A stretch of DNA of 64,000 nt from Brevipalpus yothersi (Eukaryota; Arthropoda; Arachnida; Trombidiformes; Tenuipalpidae), in the NCBI GenBank assembly GCA_003956705.1, contig QZCP01000010.1, positions 114,448 through 178,447 of the forward strand, read 5' to 3'. The translations under genes and the position numbers were made by a program. Positions 1 to 11,575 of the stretch are shown piece by piece. Below the pieces are notes generated by a model, which worked only from the letters and a program-made list of their open reading frames with translations, was not told the DNA's origin and made no database searches. Positions within the stretch are counted from its first letter, which is position 1; the number at the start of each line of letters is the position of its first letter.

Positions 1-180
1 ATCGGTCACATAGCATTGCGATCGTATCGTGTAAGATACTTGAAAAGCCGATGGAGAATCGATTCTTCCTTCGGTAATGTAAATAATTAGTATTAGAAGG
101 GGGAGAAATATGAATTATCTTCGAGCATGTGATAGCTGCATGCCTTGGCGAAGAATCAGCAGAAAATATACCTAACTTTC

Positions 181-1075
181 TCCATCCATTGTATGAATGA
201 ATCGGAGAATCTTCATAAGCCGCCTGGTCAATGATCATAGAAATGGAATCACCAAGAACATCACCAATCTGGTCAGCCGATTGGTCTTCTTTAAGAAAAT
301 TTCTCTCAAACTTTTGACCATAGACTTTCCCTCAGCACAGAATAACAAGTGCTAGAGCGAGCATAGATATTTCGGGATGAAATAATTCAATCAGTCACCT
401 CTACTATCACTGGGTGGTTCCATGGACAAGTTGTCGAATTGTGATAAGATAATTCTGGTGATAGATCTCAGTTGAAGTCTAACTCTGAACATATATTTTG
501 ACTCCCCCAATACCACCCACGCCTTACCTTCATGAAAAATTTGAATTTGAATTTATTCCAATAACTCGCTTACCCATGATAATTTGCTCAACTTGATCAG
601 AGACAAGTAAGAGCTCTTTATCAGTTTCACCAATCAGATACAAGGCTCTCAAACTCAGATGACACAAAAAGCAACACAGTCAAGATGAACCTTGCAATGT
701 ACTCATTATCTCTCTGTTTGTTTTACAGAGATTATTATATTAAGCATTAGAATCACCTGAGTAATTTCTACATCATAGTAAGCTTGGGAAGATTTAGATT
801 CAACTTATTGAAAAATTGACGAGAGGAGGAAAAGAATGAATTAGTTCAGTACTTTTTGGCTATTCTCAGAAATTACTATCTGTCCGTCCGATTTAAACAC
901 TGATAAATTTTCCACTTTAAGACTTGGATGAGTTTTCGATCAACTCACCACTTTTGCGGTGATCAGATAGGAGTTTAGCTGGAAGCTGTATGCTCATCTT
1001 CAAATTAAACGAAGAAGAAATCATATTTGATCATATTTGATCAGCGAGACCACGAAGATCATCACCACCACCATG
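181..1075 (-). pseudogene. Decayed mu-class glutathione S-transferase gene
   Basis: This stretch aligns in order, on the minus strand, with all four exons of the intact GST gene at 9852-10874. Exon 1 matches about 949-1075, exon 2 about 757-795, exon 3 about 571-672, and the first part of exon 4 about 205-350. The start codon position now reads GTG instead of ATG. A 10-base direct duplication (atcatatttg) near 1019-1038 disrupts exon 1, and no open frame joins the pieces. The 3' end of exon 4 is not recognisable before the window edge. Similarity was judged by eye. The exon order shows that it arose by DNA-level gene duplication with its introns, not by retroposition. Confidence 0.75.
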
Positions 1076-1089
1076 AACAGGGGCACAAA

Positions 1090-2517
1090 GTACAGAACAT
1101 TGTGTGTACTTATTTCAAATGTTAAAAAACATCGTGTTATTAAAGTGATCAGAACTCATCACACACATGAGGATGGTGTGTGTGAATCGTTTGGGAGTAA
1201 AATCAACACAGGAAATTATATCATTAGCTGATATGATAATCTACATTCTTTCCAGGCAACTCTGATATCCAAAGTAAAAGAGATGGACAATTTTCAGTTT
1301 CTACAATCATATCGTCAGTGTTATCGAATCACAGCTTCCTTGTTATCCAGATAGAAGCTCATACATGTCAGATCTCTCAGATGATATTGATGATGATCAA
1401 CTGTCCTCTCTAGAGATGAATACCAGGAAATGAACATCGAAATTATAAGTAATTAATTTTCTTTAATTTTCGTATTAATTTCCTTTCTTAGAGCGAATTT
1501 TCATGAAAATCTACCAAGAATTGTAGAAAAAGTTTCTCTTCAATTCAAGTAATGCCAAATAAAACCTATCAAATAATCTAGATTACTCTACAATTTCGAT
1601 TTACAGCCAAACTGAGACTGAGGTATCCATTTAATATTCATGAGATTCACTTACAACAGATTTGATAATGATTGCCAACATTAGCAATCAGGAAAACTAG
1701 CTTATGCTTCTTCATCGCCAGTGTTTGGCCCAATCATCACCAAATTGGCTGTAAAGACACTAGATTTCAATTCGAAAATGAGCGCGGGTAGATAATGGTC
1801 ATGAGTTTAATCAATTATCGACTGATTTTTCTCTTGAGTTCGAAAAAAGATTCACTGCTAAGATTTTAAAGTTAAAGTCCCCAAGAACTGACCAATCTTT
1901 TTATTGAATATTGACTTTTTTTCCATAGATTCCAGTGACTGCTTAAACCAGATCTGTTGATAATTTTGATTACTCCAAACAGATACAACTTTCCACCAAT
2001 GTTGCATCACTCCATTGAAATTTTTATCACATGCCTTGACACTCTTATCTACCGATTTTCGTTAGGTCTTCGTGATCATGGTATTCATTTTAATTAAACA
2101 TCATTTGAAGAGTATTCTTCAAGGTTGGATATTTCATCTTCTCAGTTCAATCGAGAAAGATAATCCATTCTCAGCTGCTCTGAACCTCTTCATTCACATC
2201 AGAAAGCTGTGATTTATAGCATTTTCTGAACTAAAATCAGTACAGCTTTTCAAGTTGCATAATTTTTGACATTTATTTACATTGTGAATGCATGGAATTT
2301 TTAGTTGGAAATTTCTGGAACTCATTTGAGAAATTTGTTGTAGGATGAGATACATTTTGTAGTTAGATGCTAACAAATAAACGCTTTCATTCTACAAGTA
2401 TTGTTTGCTCATCCTTCAGCTATACATGTTAGAAAATTACTATCACGTATTATCAGCACATGGTAGCTCAGAAATAGGAGATTAGAATTGAAAATGCTCT
2501 CATTTCCAATACATCTA
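1090..2517. other. Intergenic, no gene seen
   Basis: AT-rich sequence between the GST pseudogene and the 3' end of FUT8. Open frames are short and match no family I recognise, and no convincing splice-flanked exon was found. Confidence 0.5.
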
Positions 2518-4906
2518 TCAAACCATCTCATCATATATATTCTCGAAGGCTTTAAATTTAGCGATGACAATTCTATCCTCTGTTTTGAAACCAGGGAACA
2601 ATCCCGTTGTATTTGTGCGCCTATTGTTTCCAACACTGTAGCCATTCCAGAGGTTTCCACCAATTCCTAGGATTTTTGCAAAAATAATTCGATGATATTT
2701 GTTTGACACTTAGGATCTAATCAAACTTGCTGAGTACGGCTCTAGAACTCACCCACAATATCACCTCCTTTCAAGTCAATCTCACCAACACTTCCAGTAT
2801 GATTAAGAATTGCTGTTCGATTGTGAGCATTTTGTCCACCAAAATAATAAATATCATCCAGGGAAACAAAATCATTTGACCAATCGAAATGGAGCTGAAA
2901 GAATGTTAATAGAAATATTATACAGTTTGATTAAAACAAGGTAATCCATTATAAAAGTCCAATTACCTTTCTTTGGCCATCGAACTCTCGAGTTTGCATG
3001 AGCTCATAGGCAACTCTACAAACTTGTGAACTGAAAGTACAGACAAGAAAATCGCATTCGCTCAACAAATGTATATCTACGATAAGATTTTTCAAAGAAT
3101 CTATCGTGTAACGGTGATCCAGGTCTGCTGTTTGAGCTGGAAGGAGAGATTGTTTTAGAAAATACAGTCTAATAATCCAAATTCATCCATTCTACCAATT
3201 TGTGGATCGCCAATAAAAATGTAACCCTTTTCTTGAAACGGTTTTGTATCATTGGTCCAAATTGAGGCTTCATCAGTGGCTAAATAAATTATCCTTTCTA
3301 CAGGATCAGACTTTCAGAATGGAGAAAGAAAATGGAATATAATTTAAATCACTGATCCTTATGTTTGGTAGAGATAGACAATGAATTATCATCCACGATC
3401 ATTCTGTTAACGAATTTTCTTAACTTTGTGATTTCTCTTCCTTGCATTTGGATTGAGAAACTTTGGTTTCAGTCAAAAAATATCGAAAATAATTCCTTAT
3501 ATATCTCACCTTGTTGGCTCGTTCTTGAAAAATTTCCAATCTATCATAATACTCTTCAACGTATCTCATATATTCAGAGAGCGAATGAAAAGCAGCCTCA
3601 GTTCCAATTTTGTCTGTTCTTCTCACCTGAACACCAACGATAGGGGTTCTGAATTTGATTTTATTCCTAGCTTCTGCGAGAAAAGATTCCATCTCAATAG
3701 ATGGTCTCATTATGTAATTCAAAATATGTCCAATGAACCAAGCACTCGGAAGACCATGCATTGCTATCAATTCTTGTGAAATCTCTTCAGGAATGGCAAG
3801 TGGCAAGAAGCCTGGTCGTGGGTTGAGGTTTTCAATGATAGGCAGACTGACAATCTGAAAAATAATAGATTAAAAATGAAGTGAAACATAAGGTTTGACA
3901 ACTTGAATACCTACCTTTGATTCCGTTTCAAGTGACCAATTTCCGGTGCTTTTTATTTCGTTTGATGTACATAAGTGACTTGTCAATGGTTTAAAAATCG
4001 AATTCCAGCCAGAGGAATCAATTAAACTTGATGAATCTGTCGAATTTAATGAAGGAAAATAACGCCATTTGTGTGTATTCACAATTAGAGTGCGATTGGA
4101 AGCAAGAGCTACGACAAAACAATATACAACATGATGAATCTGGCAACCAAATCCACAATTTTTGTCCAAGTCACATAGAAGCTTATTTGCACTATCACAA
4201 TCAACAGGATTTTGTAACTGATAAATGACTTTATTGACGATATTTTTCAATTTTTGAAATTTATTCTGACGCCATTGTAGATCTCGTTCTGCTATCTTAT
4301 CTACGGAGGAAAGCAAAGTAGTGAGCTATTTTGAGAGAAAATATTTTCTCATGGTTCATGATCACAATGTAATTGCTTTAAATTAGGTGAAGACACAATT
4401 TACATTGAGTAATTATTTGTATTTATCTTTCGGGAAGACAGACTTAGATCATCAATGAAAAACTTACTCAAATCATATTGATAACTGGCATAATGTTGGT
4501 TGACGAAACTCATAATCGTTTCATTGAGCACTAAGTTATTGCTTAGAAAAAATCTTAATTCGTCCAGATTGGAAACAAGACGTCTTCTTGTGAGCTCATA
4601 TTGCTGGTCTGGTCCACCAATGACAATCGAATTGAGATAAGGACTGTTATTGTTAGCATTGGACTCAGATAGTTCATTGAAGAATACATGATTTTGCACG
4701 ATACCCTCTAGCTGTGCCTTCAAAGTCTCTAATTCATCCATAGCTTTACGTAATTGAACTGGAATCATTTTGATTTCATTTTGATCAAATTCATACTGGT
4801 AGCGAAAGTCTGGCTGCAACTTATAAAGTGTGATGATGATCCAGACCAAAGTCACAAGAACGAGTAGTTTAAAGATATTTTGAGAGCTGTAGATGGAGTT
4901 TCTCAT
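2518..4906 (-). CDS. FUT8: Alpha-1,6-fucosyltransferase (FUT8), complete, 7 exons
   Basis: Golgi type II membrane enzyme that moves fucose from GDP-fucose to the innermost GlcNAc of N-glycans (core alpha-1,6-fucosylation). Exons on the minus strand: 4468-4906, 3915-4300, 3510-3854, 3196-3310, 2967-3127, 2753-2894 and 2518-2666. All junctions are GT-AG and phases agree, giving about 578 residues against about 575 in human FUT8. Seen in the protein: a signal anchor (about residues 13-28), a coiled-coil stem, the block CGFGCQIHHVVYC, the donor-binding motif VRRTDK with GTEAAF after it (about 352-365), the segment LVCTFSSQVCRVAYE, and a C-terminal SH3-like domain with DDIYYFGGQNAHN. The motif usually written HVRRTDK reads QVRRTDK here, while the essential arginine pair is kept. 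Nothing suggests inactivation. Confidence 0.95.
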
Positions 4907-5746
4907 TTCTTGAACAACTCCAAGTCACAGAATCGTGTTACAAAAACGAGGAACTATCTATGAGTAGTGTACAATGATGGCTTTCGAAAGTGAGAATGAT
5001 ACTAATGAGAATGGAAACCATTGATGGAGAGAATAGTTGAGAGATGAAGCCAGCTCACAATACATGTATGATGGTCAACTTCCACTGCTCTCATTTTTTA
5101 AGTTATTTTGAAGAATATAATTCATCTCCTCATGATGTCAAAAATTCACTGGAGAGTCGTGTGAGCTCAATTTGCAATAATCAAAAGGATCTTCTCACCT
5201 CACAATAAACAAAGGAAAATTCGAGAAATGATTCACAAAAAATACGTTCGAGTTCAAGGAAAATATCCCATCTCAGAATAACAATCACAGATGACAGAAT
5301 ATGAAAGTTGTCATTTCTCCACAAAAATAACCTTAAATTTTGTTGGAAATTGCATAGAAGAACAATGACTGAATAATTTCATTTCTACTAGAAATTTGTT
5401 TTCCCTGAACAGAATTAATTTTTCTCATAACATAAATAGATTACTACTTTAGAGTTTCTCGAAATTTTTACCAGAACTCAATTTCATTCCAAACGAGTCC
5501 CATGCTTGGAAAAAGCAACAGGAAAAAAGTGAGATAGAATTCAATGATATTACCTGATACGAATTAGAAGGAGGCTTCAATATGAATCAGCCGGCTGTTG
5601 GAAAGTTTCACAGATGGAAATGCATCTGTCGAGCCTTTGTACATCCAACTCTTCAGAATAGTTTAGTTGTATTAAACTCAGATTCAAATTGGTTGCCATA
5701 CTATTCAGACTAGCAAAGCCAAGATGATTAGCGACTCTATTTTGAA
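4907..5746. other. Intergenic between FUT8 and F-box gene
   Basis: Contains the FUT8 promoter side and the 3' flank of the F-box gene. I see no additional open frame or RNA gene. Confidence 0.5.
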
Positions 5747-7236
5747 TCACAAATGAATTAAGTGAAAAATCATATGAGGTGGTTCAGAAGATCGGAAAGG
5801 ATGCTTCAAACCAACATCAACCAAAGTTACGCTTGGAAAAAGTCTTGCAATTGTGTAATTAGCACAATTTGGAATCTTTGATTCCAAATAGTACTTGTTC
5901 AGGAGAAATCCAACCACATGACCATCATCGATTGAAAAATTGAGACCAAGTTTGAATTGCTCAAGTCTCTCTTCGAAATTAGAACGTAAATCGAACTCAA
6001 AAATCGCAGCCTCGACTTTTTTACCAGAAAAAGTTATCGTGACGCTTGGAGTCCTTTTCAATTCTCCACTTTTGGGATCAGTCAATAGGATTTCCGGAGG
6101 ATCTTCATCATAACCAGACCCAATTACTCCACCAGAAAAGACTGACTTGGATTTGTCAAAAAATTCCATAATTTCCTTTGTTTCTTGATCGATAACCGAG
6201 TTTTCAACATATGAAGTAGTCAAATGTAAAACAGACTTGATTGGAAACTCCAAGTCATCTAGATCTGGTCTCGGACTATTGGGATCTGACCAATTAATAA
6301 CCCTAATCTCCACTCCTGTAAGATATCGATTGATGTGAAAACCTTCGAAGTAAGAATAAGTTGTTTCATCAGCGCAATATAGTCTTGAATAATTGCTTTC
6401 CTTGCTTATCCGTGATGTTTCAGCTTCAGCATCAATCAAGGAGAGTGGTGATTTATAGTAGTTAATCATTGGGCCTTGTTTGACCATAACTAATGGATAG
6501 GTTGAAGGGACGTGTTGCATGATATGTTTGAACTCTTTTCGACACAATATGAAAGAGAATCTTGGGATGCATCTCAAATCAGTTGACAAGAAATCTTGTA
6601 GAACGCTTTCAATTCTAAATTTTTCGAATGTACACGATTTTTGTGCTCTAAGAATGTACCAATAGTAGATATAAACTTTTTCATAGTCCAAGATTCGCTT
6701 GTTCTTGGTTTTGTTCATCCTCCTATTTTCCATAACAAGCTCTTCCATCTGACTATGGGCCGCTCTCATGTCACCTTCGAGAAGAGCAGAAAAAATGTTT
6801 TCATGGCATCAGGATGAAAAATTGATGGTTGTTTAAGATCTCACCTGAATCTTGGAAGAGAATGGACAAATTAGAATCTGCTTGTTATCAATCCATAGAA
6901 TATTTTCTTTTCAAAAACCGATTCTGTAGCTTAACTCTCAGGAAAAGATTCAATGAACTGGAAAAGATGTATCCGTTCCTAGTGCATTTTTTTCAAGAAA
7001 CTGATCAATTTTGCTTCGATGAAATCGGTCAAACTTAATAAAATAAGATACATACTCGCTCTCCAAGTTTCACGTTTAAGAACTCCTTGACATTCGTCGA
7101 TCGGTGGGCTCATGATGAGTTTTTTTGATGCAGACTTGTGCCATGCACGACAAACGTATCGACAATGTTCAATGTCCAGTATTTCTAGAAATTCAAACAC
7201 TTTATCAATGATAGCTGACTTCACTAGAGCATCCAT
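5747..7236 (-). CDS. F-box protein of unknown substrate, 2 exons
   Basis: Predicted about 402 residues from exons 7056-7236 and 5747-6774 (minus), joined in phase 1 across a short GT-AG intron (6775-7055). The N-terminal 45 residues read as an F-box: an isoleucine/leucine-rich stretch (IIDKVFEFLEILDIEHCRYV) followed by CRAWHKSA, the typical VCRxW core. F-box proteins bind SKP1 and bring substrates to SCF ubiquitin ligases. The rest, about 340 residues, shows no leucine-rich, WD40 or kelch repeat that I can see, so the substrate-binding part is unassigned. Arthropods carry many lineage-specific F-box genes. The start is the first ATG before the F-box. Confidence 0.75.
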
Positions 7237-7960
7237 ACTGATGTAGATGTTACTACAGTAGTTCTCTGTGAATGGATACTTCTCACAATGAATCTGACAG
7301 GATAAAGTTAATCAAAATAAAATGAAAATGAAAAAATTAGTGTAAATACATTGATTCTCTCAAAAACACGGTGTTGATAGTCACAATCAAGCGAATTAAA
7401 CACCATCTATGGCTAAAGAGATAGTTGAATTACACCTACAATCATTTGATCACCAATCCTAGATCAAATAATCTCTCGACTCTTATGGATACACGGAGCT
7501 GAATATGTGTAAGATTTCATGTCCAACAGCACATGAAACTTTGAGAAAGAAAATATGACCTGATGACTATCGTCCAATAACTTTGGTATGCAATGGAAGG
7601 AAAATAATTTTATCATGTGATTATATGGTAGAGTTTACTCTACCATCCTACTCAGTCTCTATGTGAGAAAATTAGCACCCATTCTGATTTAGAGTGTGAG
7701 ATACAAGTTCTTATACGGTGTGAATACTCTTTGGAATTGTACATTCGAAGTGAACATTTTCGAGTTGATCATAAGAAATAGTCGCATGCTGGATAGTTTC
7801 GATATTCATAATGACGGAAAGCGAACAATGTGACCAAAGGTCTTGATGATGGTTTTGTCTTGAATAAAAAAGGTGATTCTGATCAGTGGACTGATGGGAA
7901 CGCTAAAAGTGAATTTGAAAGAAAATGAGTTGTATGAAAGAGTAAGATTATAAAAAATGA
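7237..7960. other. Intergenic, no gene seen
   Basis: Upstream of the F-box gene. Only short frames; no recognisable exon or RNA gene. Confidence 0.45.
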
Positions 7961-7979
7961 AGAATTAGCCCAATTTTGA

Positions 7980-8045
7980 GAAAAATTTGTCATTTCATGG
8001 TTCCATCGATCAGATTACGATGGAATTTTCCATGTCAAGGCTGGA
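7980..8045 (-). pseudogene. GST exon 4 fragment (relic 2)
   Basis: About 55 bases around 7988-8040 match the C-terminal coding end of the intact GST exon 4 (9870-9925). The shared core is a run resembling cat-ggt-tcc-atc-gat-cag followed by acgatggaattt, which on the minus strand corresponds to the K-F-H-R-K-P-I-N-G region. The flank at 7901-7980 also resembles the 3' flank of GST1. No intact frame remains. Confidence 0.55.
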
Positions 8046-8325
8046 CTGATATGAGTAAGCCTGTATGTCCTTATGGTGGAAGCTAAATTGATTATGTTTT
8101 CGAAATGAAATGTTTGTGTTGAAATGATTAATGTCGAACAAGAGCGAAATGGTTAATATATTGTTATTGAGACTGTGATGAGTCATTTTCTCATTTCATT
8201 AGCTCATTTTCTGAAACATGAGATAATTGCTGGAATAAAAACATTCAGAATTTTTCCAGTAGTTTTGATTCATCATTGACAATTTTGATTGACGACAATT
8301 TTCACGCTGTGGACTGATGGATACG

Positions 8326-8540
8326 TCACAGAATAAATCCAGAGGAGAATGGATTACATGAGAGTGTTACATTAGATGAGAAATCAGTCCAGTTTTGAGG
8401 ATAGCCCTGAGATGTCATGCTTCCATTCATTAGTTTATGATGATACTTTCCAGCTGACTTATGGAATGCTGGATTATTTTCACAAATTCTATCTAAATAC
8501 GAGTACATGAAAAAACCATGGCTTAGCAAAGGATATAAAA
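8326..8540 (-). pseudogene. GST exon 4 fragment with internal deletion (relic 3)
   Basis: Minus-strand translation of about 8395-8520 contains FFMYSYLDRICENNPAFHK followed directly by SAGKYHHKLMNGSM. This matches FLMYSCLDRIRIYNPAF and TSGKFHRKPINGAM of the intact GST at 9852, with roughly 20 codons missing between the two blocks. The 3' flank (8326-8380) also resembles the 3' flank of GST1 near 9790-9850. No matching upstream exons 1-3 are seen, so this is a gene fragment. It lies head-to-head with the plus-strand secreted-protein gene starting at 8650. Confidence 0.75.
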
Positions 8541-8649
8541 ATTGAACCTTGTCGAATTCAGTTAATATTATCTTTTTTTCAATAGTAGTGAACATAAGCT
8601 TAGGAAAAATTTTTTCTATCAAAAAATAAGAGTGAAACAATTCCAAGTT

Positions 8650-9062
8650 ATGGAAAACAAACTTTCTTTCTCCTTGAGTTTCATTGTACTCATTTCCGGT
8701 AAGCAATAAATGAAAAATCAGAAAGATGAAGAGAAAATTCTATGACCACTAAAACATTTCAATTCTATCCATTCGTTTCAGTGATGTCTTGTATTCAAGC
8801 TGATAGGGTGAGAGATCTCATTACACAGATTATCACATGCAAAAGTGGAAATCTACCATTCAATCGTACGAAAAATTGTGAAAAACAATGGGAACCGATG
8901 GACGAAAAAGTTTGGGGTCAAATTATGATCAGTATTTTGGATGGACGTTTGGGAGATGAAAGACATACATTCAGGGAAGGAACTGCGATGGCTGAGACAA
9001 TCTTAGCCCATTTCGTTGAGAAATATGTTACTATCCAGCCATCTTCTTCCTCTCGTGGTTGA
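8650..9062 (+). CDS. Small secreted protein, unrecognised family, 2 exons
   Basis: Exon 1 (8650-8698) encodes 16 residues and ends at a GTAAGC donor. Exon 2 (8782-9062) follows a TTTCAG acceptor and joins in phase 1, giving 109 residues. The splice creates a textbook signal peptide: MENK, then a hydrophobic core LSFSLSFIVLISVMSC, then a likely cleavage after IQA. Neither exon alone shows this, which supports the model. The mature part is about 86 residues with two cysteines, one N-glycosylation sequon (NRT) and a predicted mostly helical composition, ending in PSSSSRG. I do not recognise the family. It sits inside the GST cluster on the opposite strand. A salivary, gut or cuticular secreted product is possible but is only a guess. 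Confidence 0.65.
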
Positions 9063-9851
9063 TATGAGTTATTTACAGTAAGCCGTGCGATATGTTTTTT
9101 GTTTTTATTTCCACTTGAAATAACTAGATATTTTTAGTAACCATTGAATTGATTCGATTCGATTAAACTAAATCAATAAGTATCACACAAATTGAATGGA
9201 ATTTCCATCCAAAAAGTAAAGACAGAAAAAGCTTTCGACGAGAATGACAAGTTATTAAAGATAAGCTAGATTAAAATGCTTCTACCTAAGTCAGAAGCTA
9301 AATTTTATGCATGTTAGTTTCCGATTTTAGATTAAAATTCCCATCAGACTTGTTTCTTTTCGCTTGATCCGATGTACAAAAAAATTACTCAGACCTACAA
9401 ATGGTTTAGTTTTTCGAATTCAAATAAACTTCTCTTTGGAATCGTACGATAAGGCTGAAGTATAAAAACAACTTCCTGTGTTAACATTGGATGATTCAGA
9501 CTGATGATACGATTAAAAGTCCTATTATTACATCATCATGATGAGAGAGCTGAGTTGAATAGTATTTCAGGGTGAATTTATTAAAATTGACTAGTCAGGA
9601 ATTTTTACTGGCCCCTCCCTTATCGTAGTAATTTATGCTTGATTGTGTGGGAAAAACTGTTGGGCAGACAACTTTTAATGCTGAAATCAAACTTTTTATT
9701 GAATATCAAATTTTTTATCTATTGAATGAAAGTATCATTATTCGTTTGTGCTCAACTCAATTTGCTGGGCTGATAGACGCGACAATACATGGATCCGAGG
9801 GGAAGAAAGAGCATTATGAAAGTGTTACACTGTAGCAAAATATAACTGAGC
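9063..9851. other. Intergenic, 3' flank of GST1
   Basis: No gene seen. A minus-strand AATAAA (plus TTTATT at 9695-9700) lies about 150 bases past the GST1 stop and could be its polyadenylation signal. Confidence 0.4.
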
Positions 9852-10874
9852 TCAGTCTCGTGAACCGCCCCAACGTGCCATGGCTCCGTTGATCGGTTTG
9901 CGATGGAATTTACCGGATGTCAAGTAAGCGGAAACTTTGGGAAGAGCTTCAATTCGGTCCAGATAGGCTTTCAGATTGGCGGCTGGCTCTAGGAATGCTG
10001 GATTGTAGATACGAATTCTATCCAAACATGAGTACATTAGGAAATCAACATAAGTCACTCGATCACCGATCAAGAATTTGTGGTCACCAAGAAATTTGCT
10101 GAATTGTTCAATCTTCTTAGGCAAACCTTCTTCCAAAGCTTTGACCATTGGCTCATAGTTCTCCTTTGGATACCAAGCTCTGGAGCATTCAGCAAGTGTC
10201 TCTGAATTTGGAAGAAAAATCCGTCACTTCTATTATCATTTCCTCTCTGTCCTCATGATATCTGAGAACTTATTCGATTAATCTGCTTACCCATGATAAC
10301 CTGTTCAACTTGATCAGACAATAACAGCTCTTCATCAGTCTTGCCAATCAAATCATGCTTTCGACCCAGATATCTCAATATTGCCACAGTCTAGAGTAAT
10401 TGCAAAGCGATACTTATTAACACTCTTGTGTTTGTTCAACAGAGAGATAAAATATAATCATTATTAGACTCACCTGGGTAATCTTGACATCTCCATCGAT
10501 GTAGTATGGCAAGTTGGGAAAATGTAAACCAAGACTGAACTTCTCGGCAAGCCAAACTAACGAAACCAAACCAAAACAAAGGAATTAATCATGTAAATTT
10601 ATCGTTAATTTTAGCTTGATTGGACATTATTCATCGATCAATTTTGCAAACGTTCGTTACGATTCATCAACAGTTAACAATTGTCATTGTCACTGTTTAA
10701 CATTTGAAAAATTTGAATTTAACTTAATTTAATCAACTCACCACTTTTACTGTAATCGGGTGGTGGTCCAACTGGATAGTGTTTATCCTCAAATTCAACA
10801 CCGGCATGATGAAGTAAGAATCGAATTGGATCAGCAAGACCACGAAGATCATAATAACCAAGAACAGGAGCCAT
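9852..10874 (-). CDS. Mu-class glutathione S-transferase, copy 1, 4 exons
   Basis: Cytosolic enzyme that conjugates glutathione to electrophiles; mu-class GSTs are well known in mites, including the group 8 mite allergens. Exons (minus): 10742-10874, 10474-10556, 10291-10390 and 9852-10201; lengths 133, 83, 100 and 350 give exactly 222 codons, 221 residues, against about 218 in the mu class. The start MAPVLGYYDLRGLADPIRFLL holds the catalytic tyrosine (Tyr7 or Tyr8) and the mu signature. The thioredoxin-like part shows FPNLPYYIDGDVKITQ (the cis-proline glutathione site), and the helical part shows FLGDHKFLIGDRVTYVDFLMY (N-capping box). It is a tandem duplicate of the gene at 11576 with identical exon lengths. 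Confidence 0.96.
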
Positions 10875-10925
10875 GATGATACGATTAACAATTAACTGAT
10901 TGTTATACCAAGAGAAACACACCTC
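10875..10925 (-). promoter_or_regulatory. 5' flank conserved between the two GST copies
   Basis: Just upstream of the GST1 start codon, a block containing acgattaacaattaactg, attgttatacc and aagagaaacacac is nearly identical to the block upstream of GST2 (about 12547-12597). It probably covers 5' untranslated and core promoter sequence. Identity beyond coding sequence points to recent duplication, gene conversion or retained control elements. Confidence 0.5.
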
Positions 10926-11575
10926 CAAACAGAGAGACACACACAAAGAAAAGCGAAGTTCACTTGTCAAGAGGCAAAAACGAAATGATCTTGCCAATGT
11001 GAAATGTTGCCTTTATGTAAGCTTCACTTTCAACCATCAAAAGCATTCATCTCAACGATCATGGCAAAACGTAACCGGTTGGCATTCATTTTTGGTATCA
11101 TTTGCCATCCCCCATCATCATGATCATCATAAACTACATCATTCTCACCATGGGCACATATGTGAGTCTATGGGATGGATAGTTGATGTATTTGATGATG
11201 GGATGGATGAAAATTTCAACTTGGAACCACCCATGTCTAACAGCCCTCTTCCCTTCTCTCTCTCTTTTTACCATGTGAAATGCATGGTTAAATCGATTAA
11301 ACATCTCTCTCTCATACTTTTTAACCATGTCTCAACATATCATGTGGAAAAAAAGGGGAGAGAAAGAGAGAGACGAAAAGCTGGGCAAATAAATTTTTAA
11401 CGATAATTTAAGTGAGAGAGTAAGTTTTTCGAGAAAATTCTTCTTTATTTCAATTTCAGAGGCAATTCTAGGGGTTTTAGTTTTTTTTCAATGAACTTTC
11501 TTTCCCTCTTACATTAGTTTTGGTCCAAAAAAAATTTGGCTGGAGAGAGAAAGAGTGAGAGAGGGTAGATAAAGT
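10926..11575. other. Intergenic between GST1 and GST2
   Basis: GST1 promoter side and GST2 3' flank. A minus-strand AATAAA (plus 11444-11449) is about 130 bases past the GST2 stop. Simple purine/pyrimidine tracts are present; no gene seen. Confidence 0.45.

Noticed and set aside
10900..11400. 166-codon plus-strand frame with His-rich segment
   Set aside because: It runs antisense to the GST1 start and promoter region, is low in complexity and has no family resemblance.
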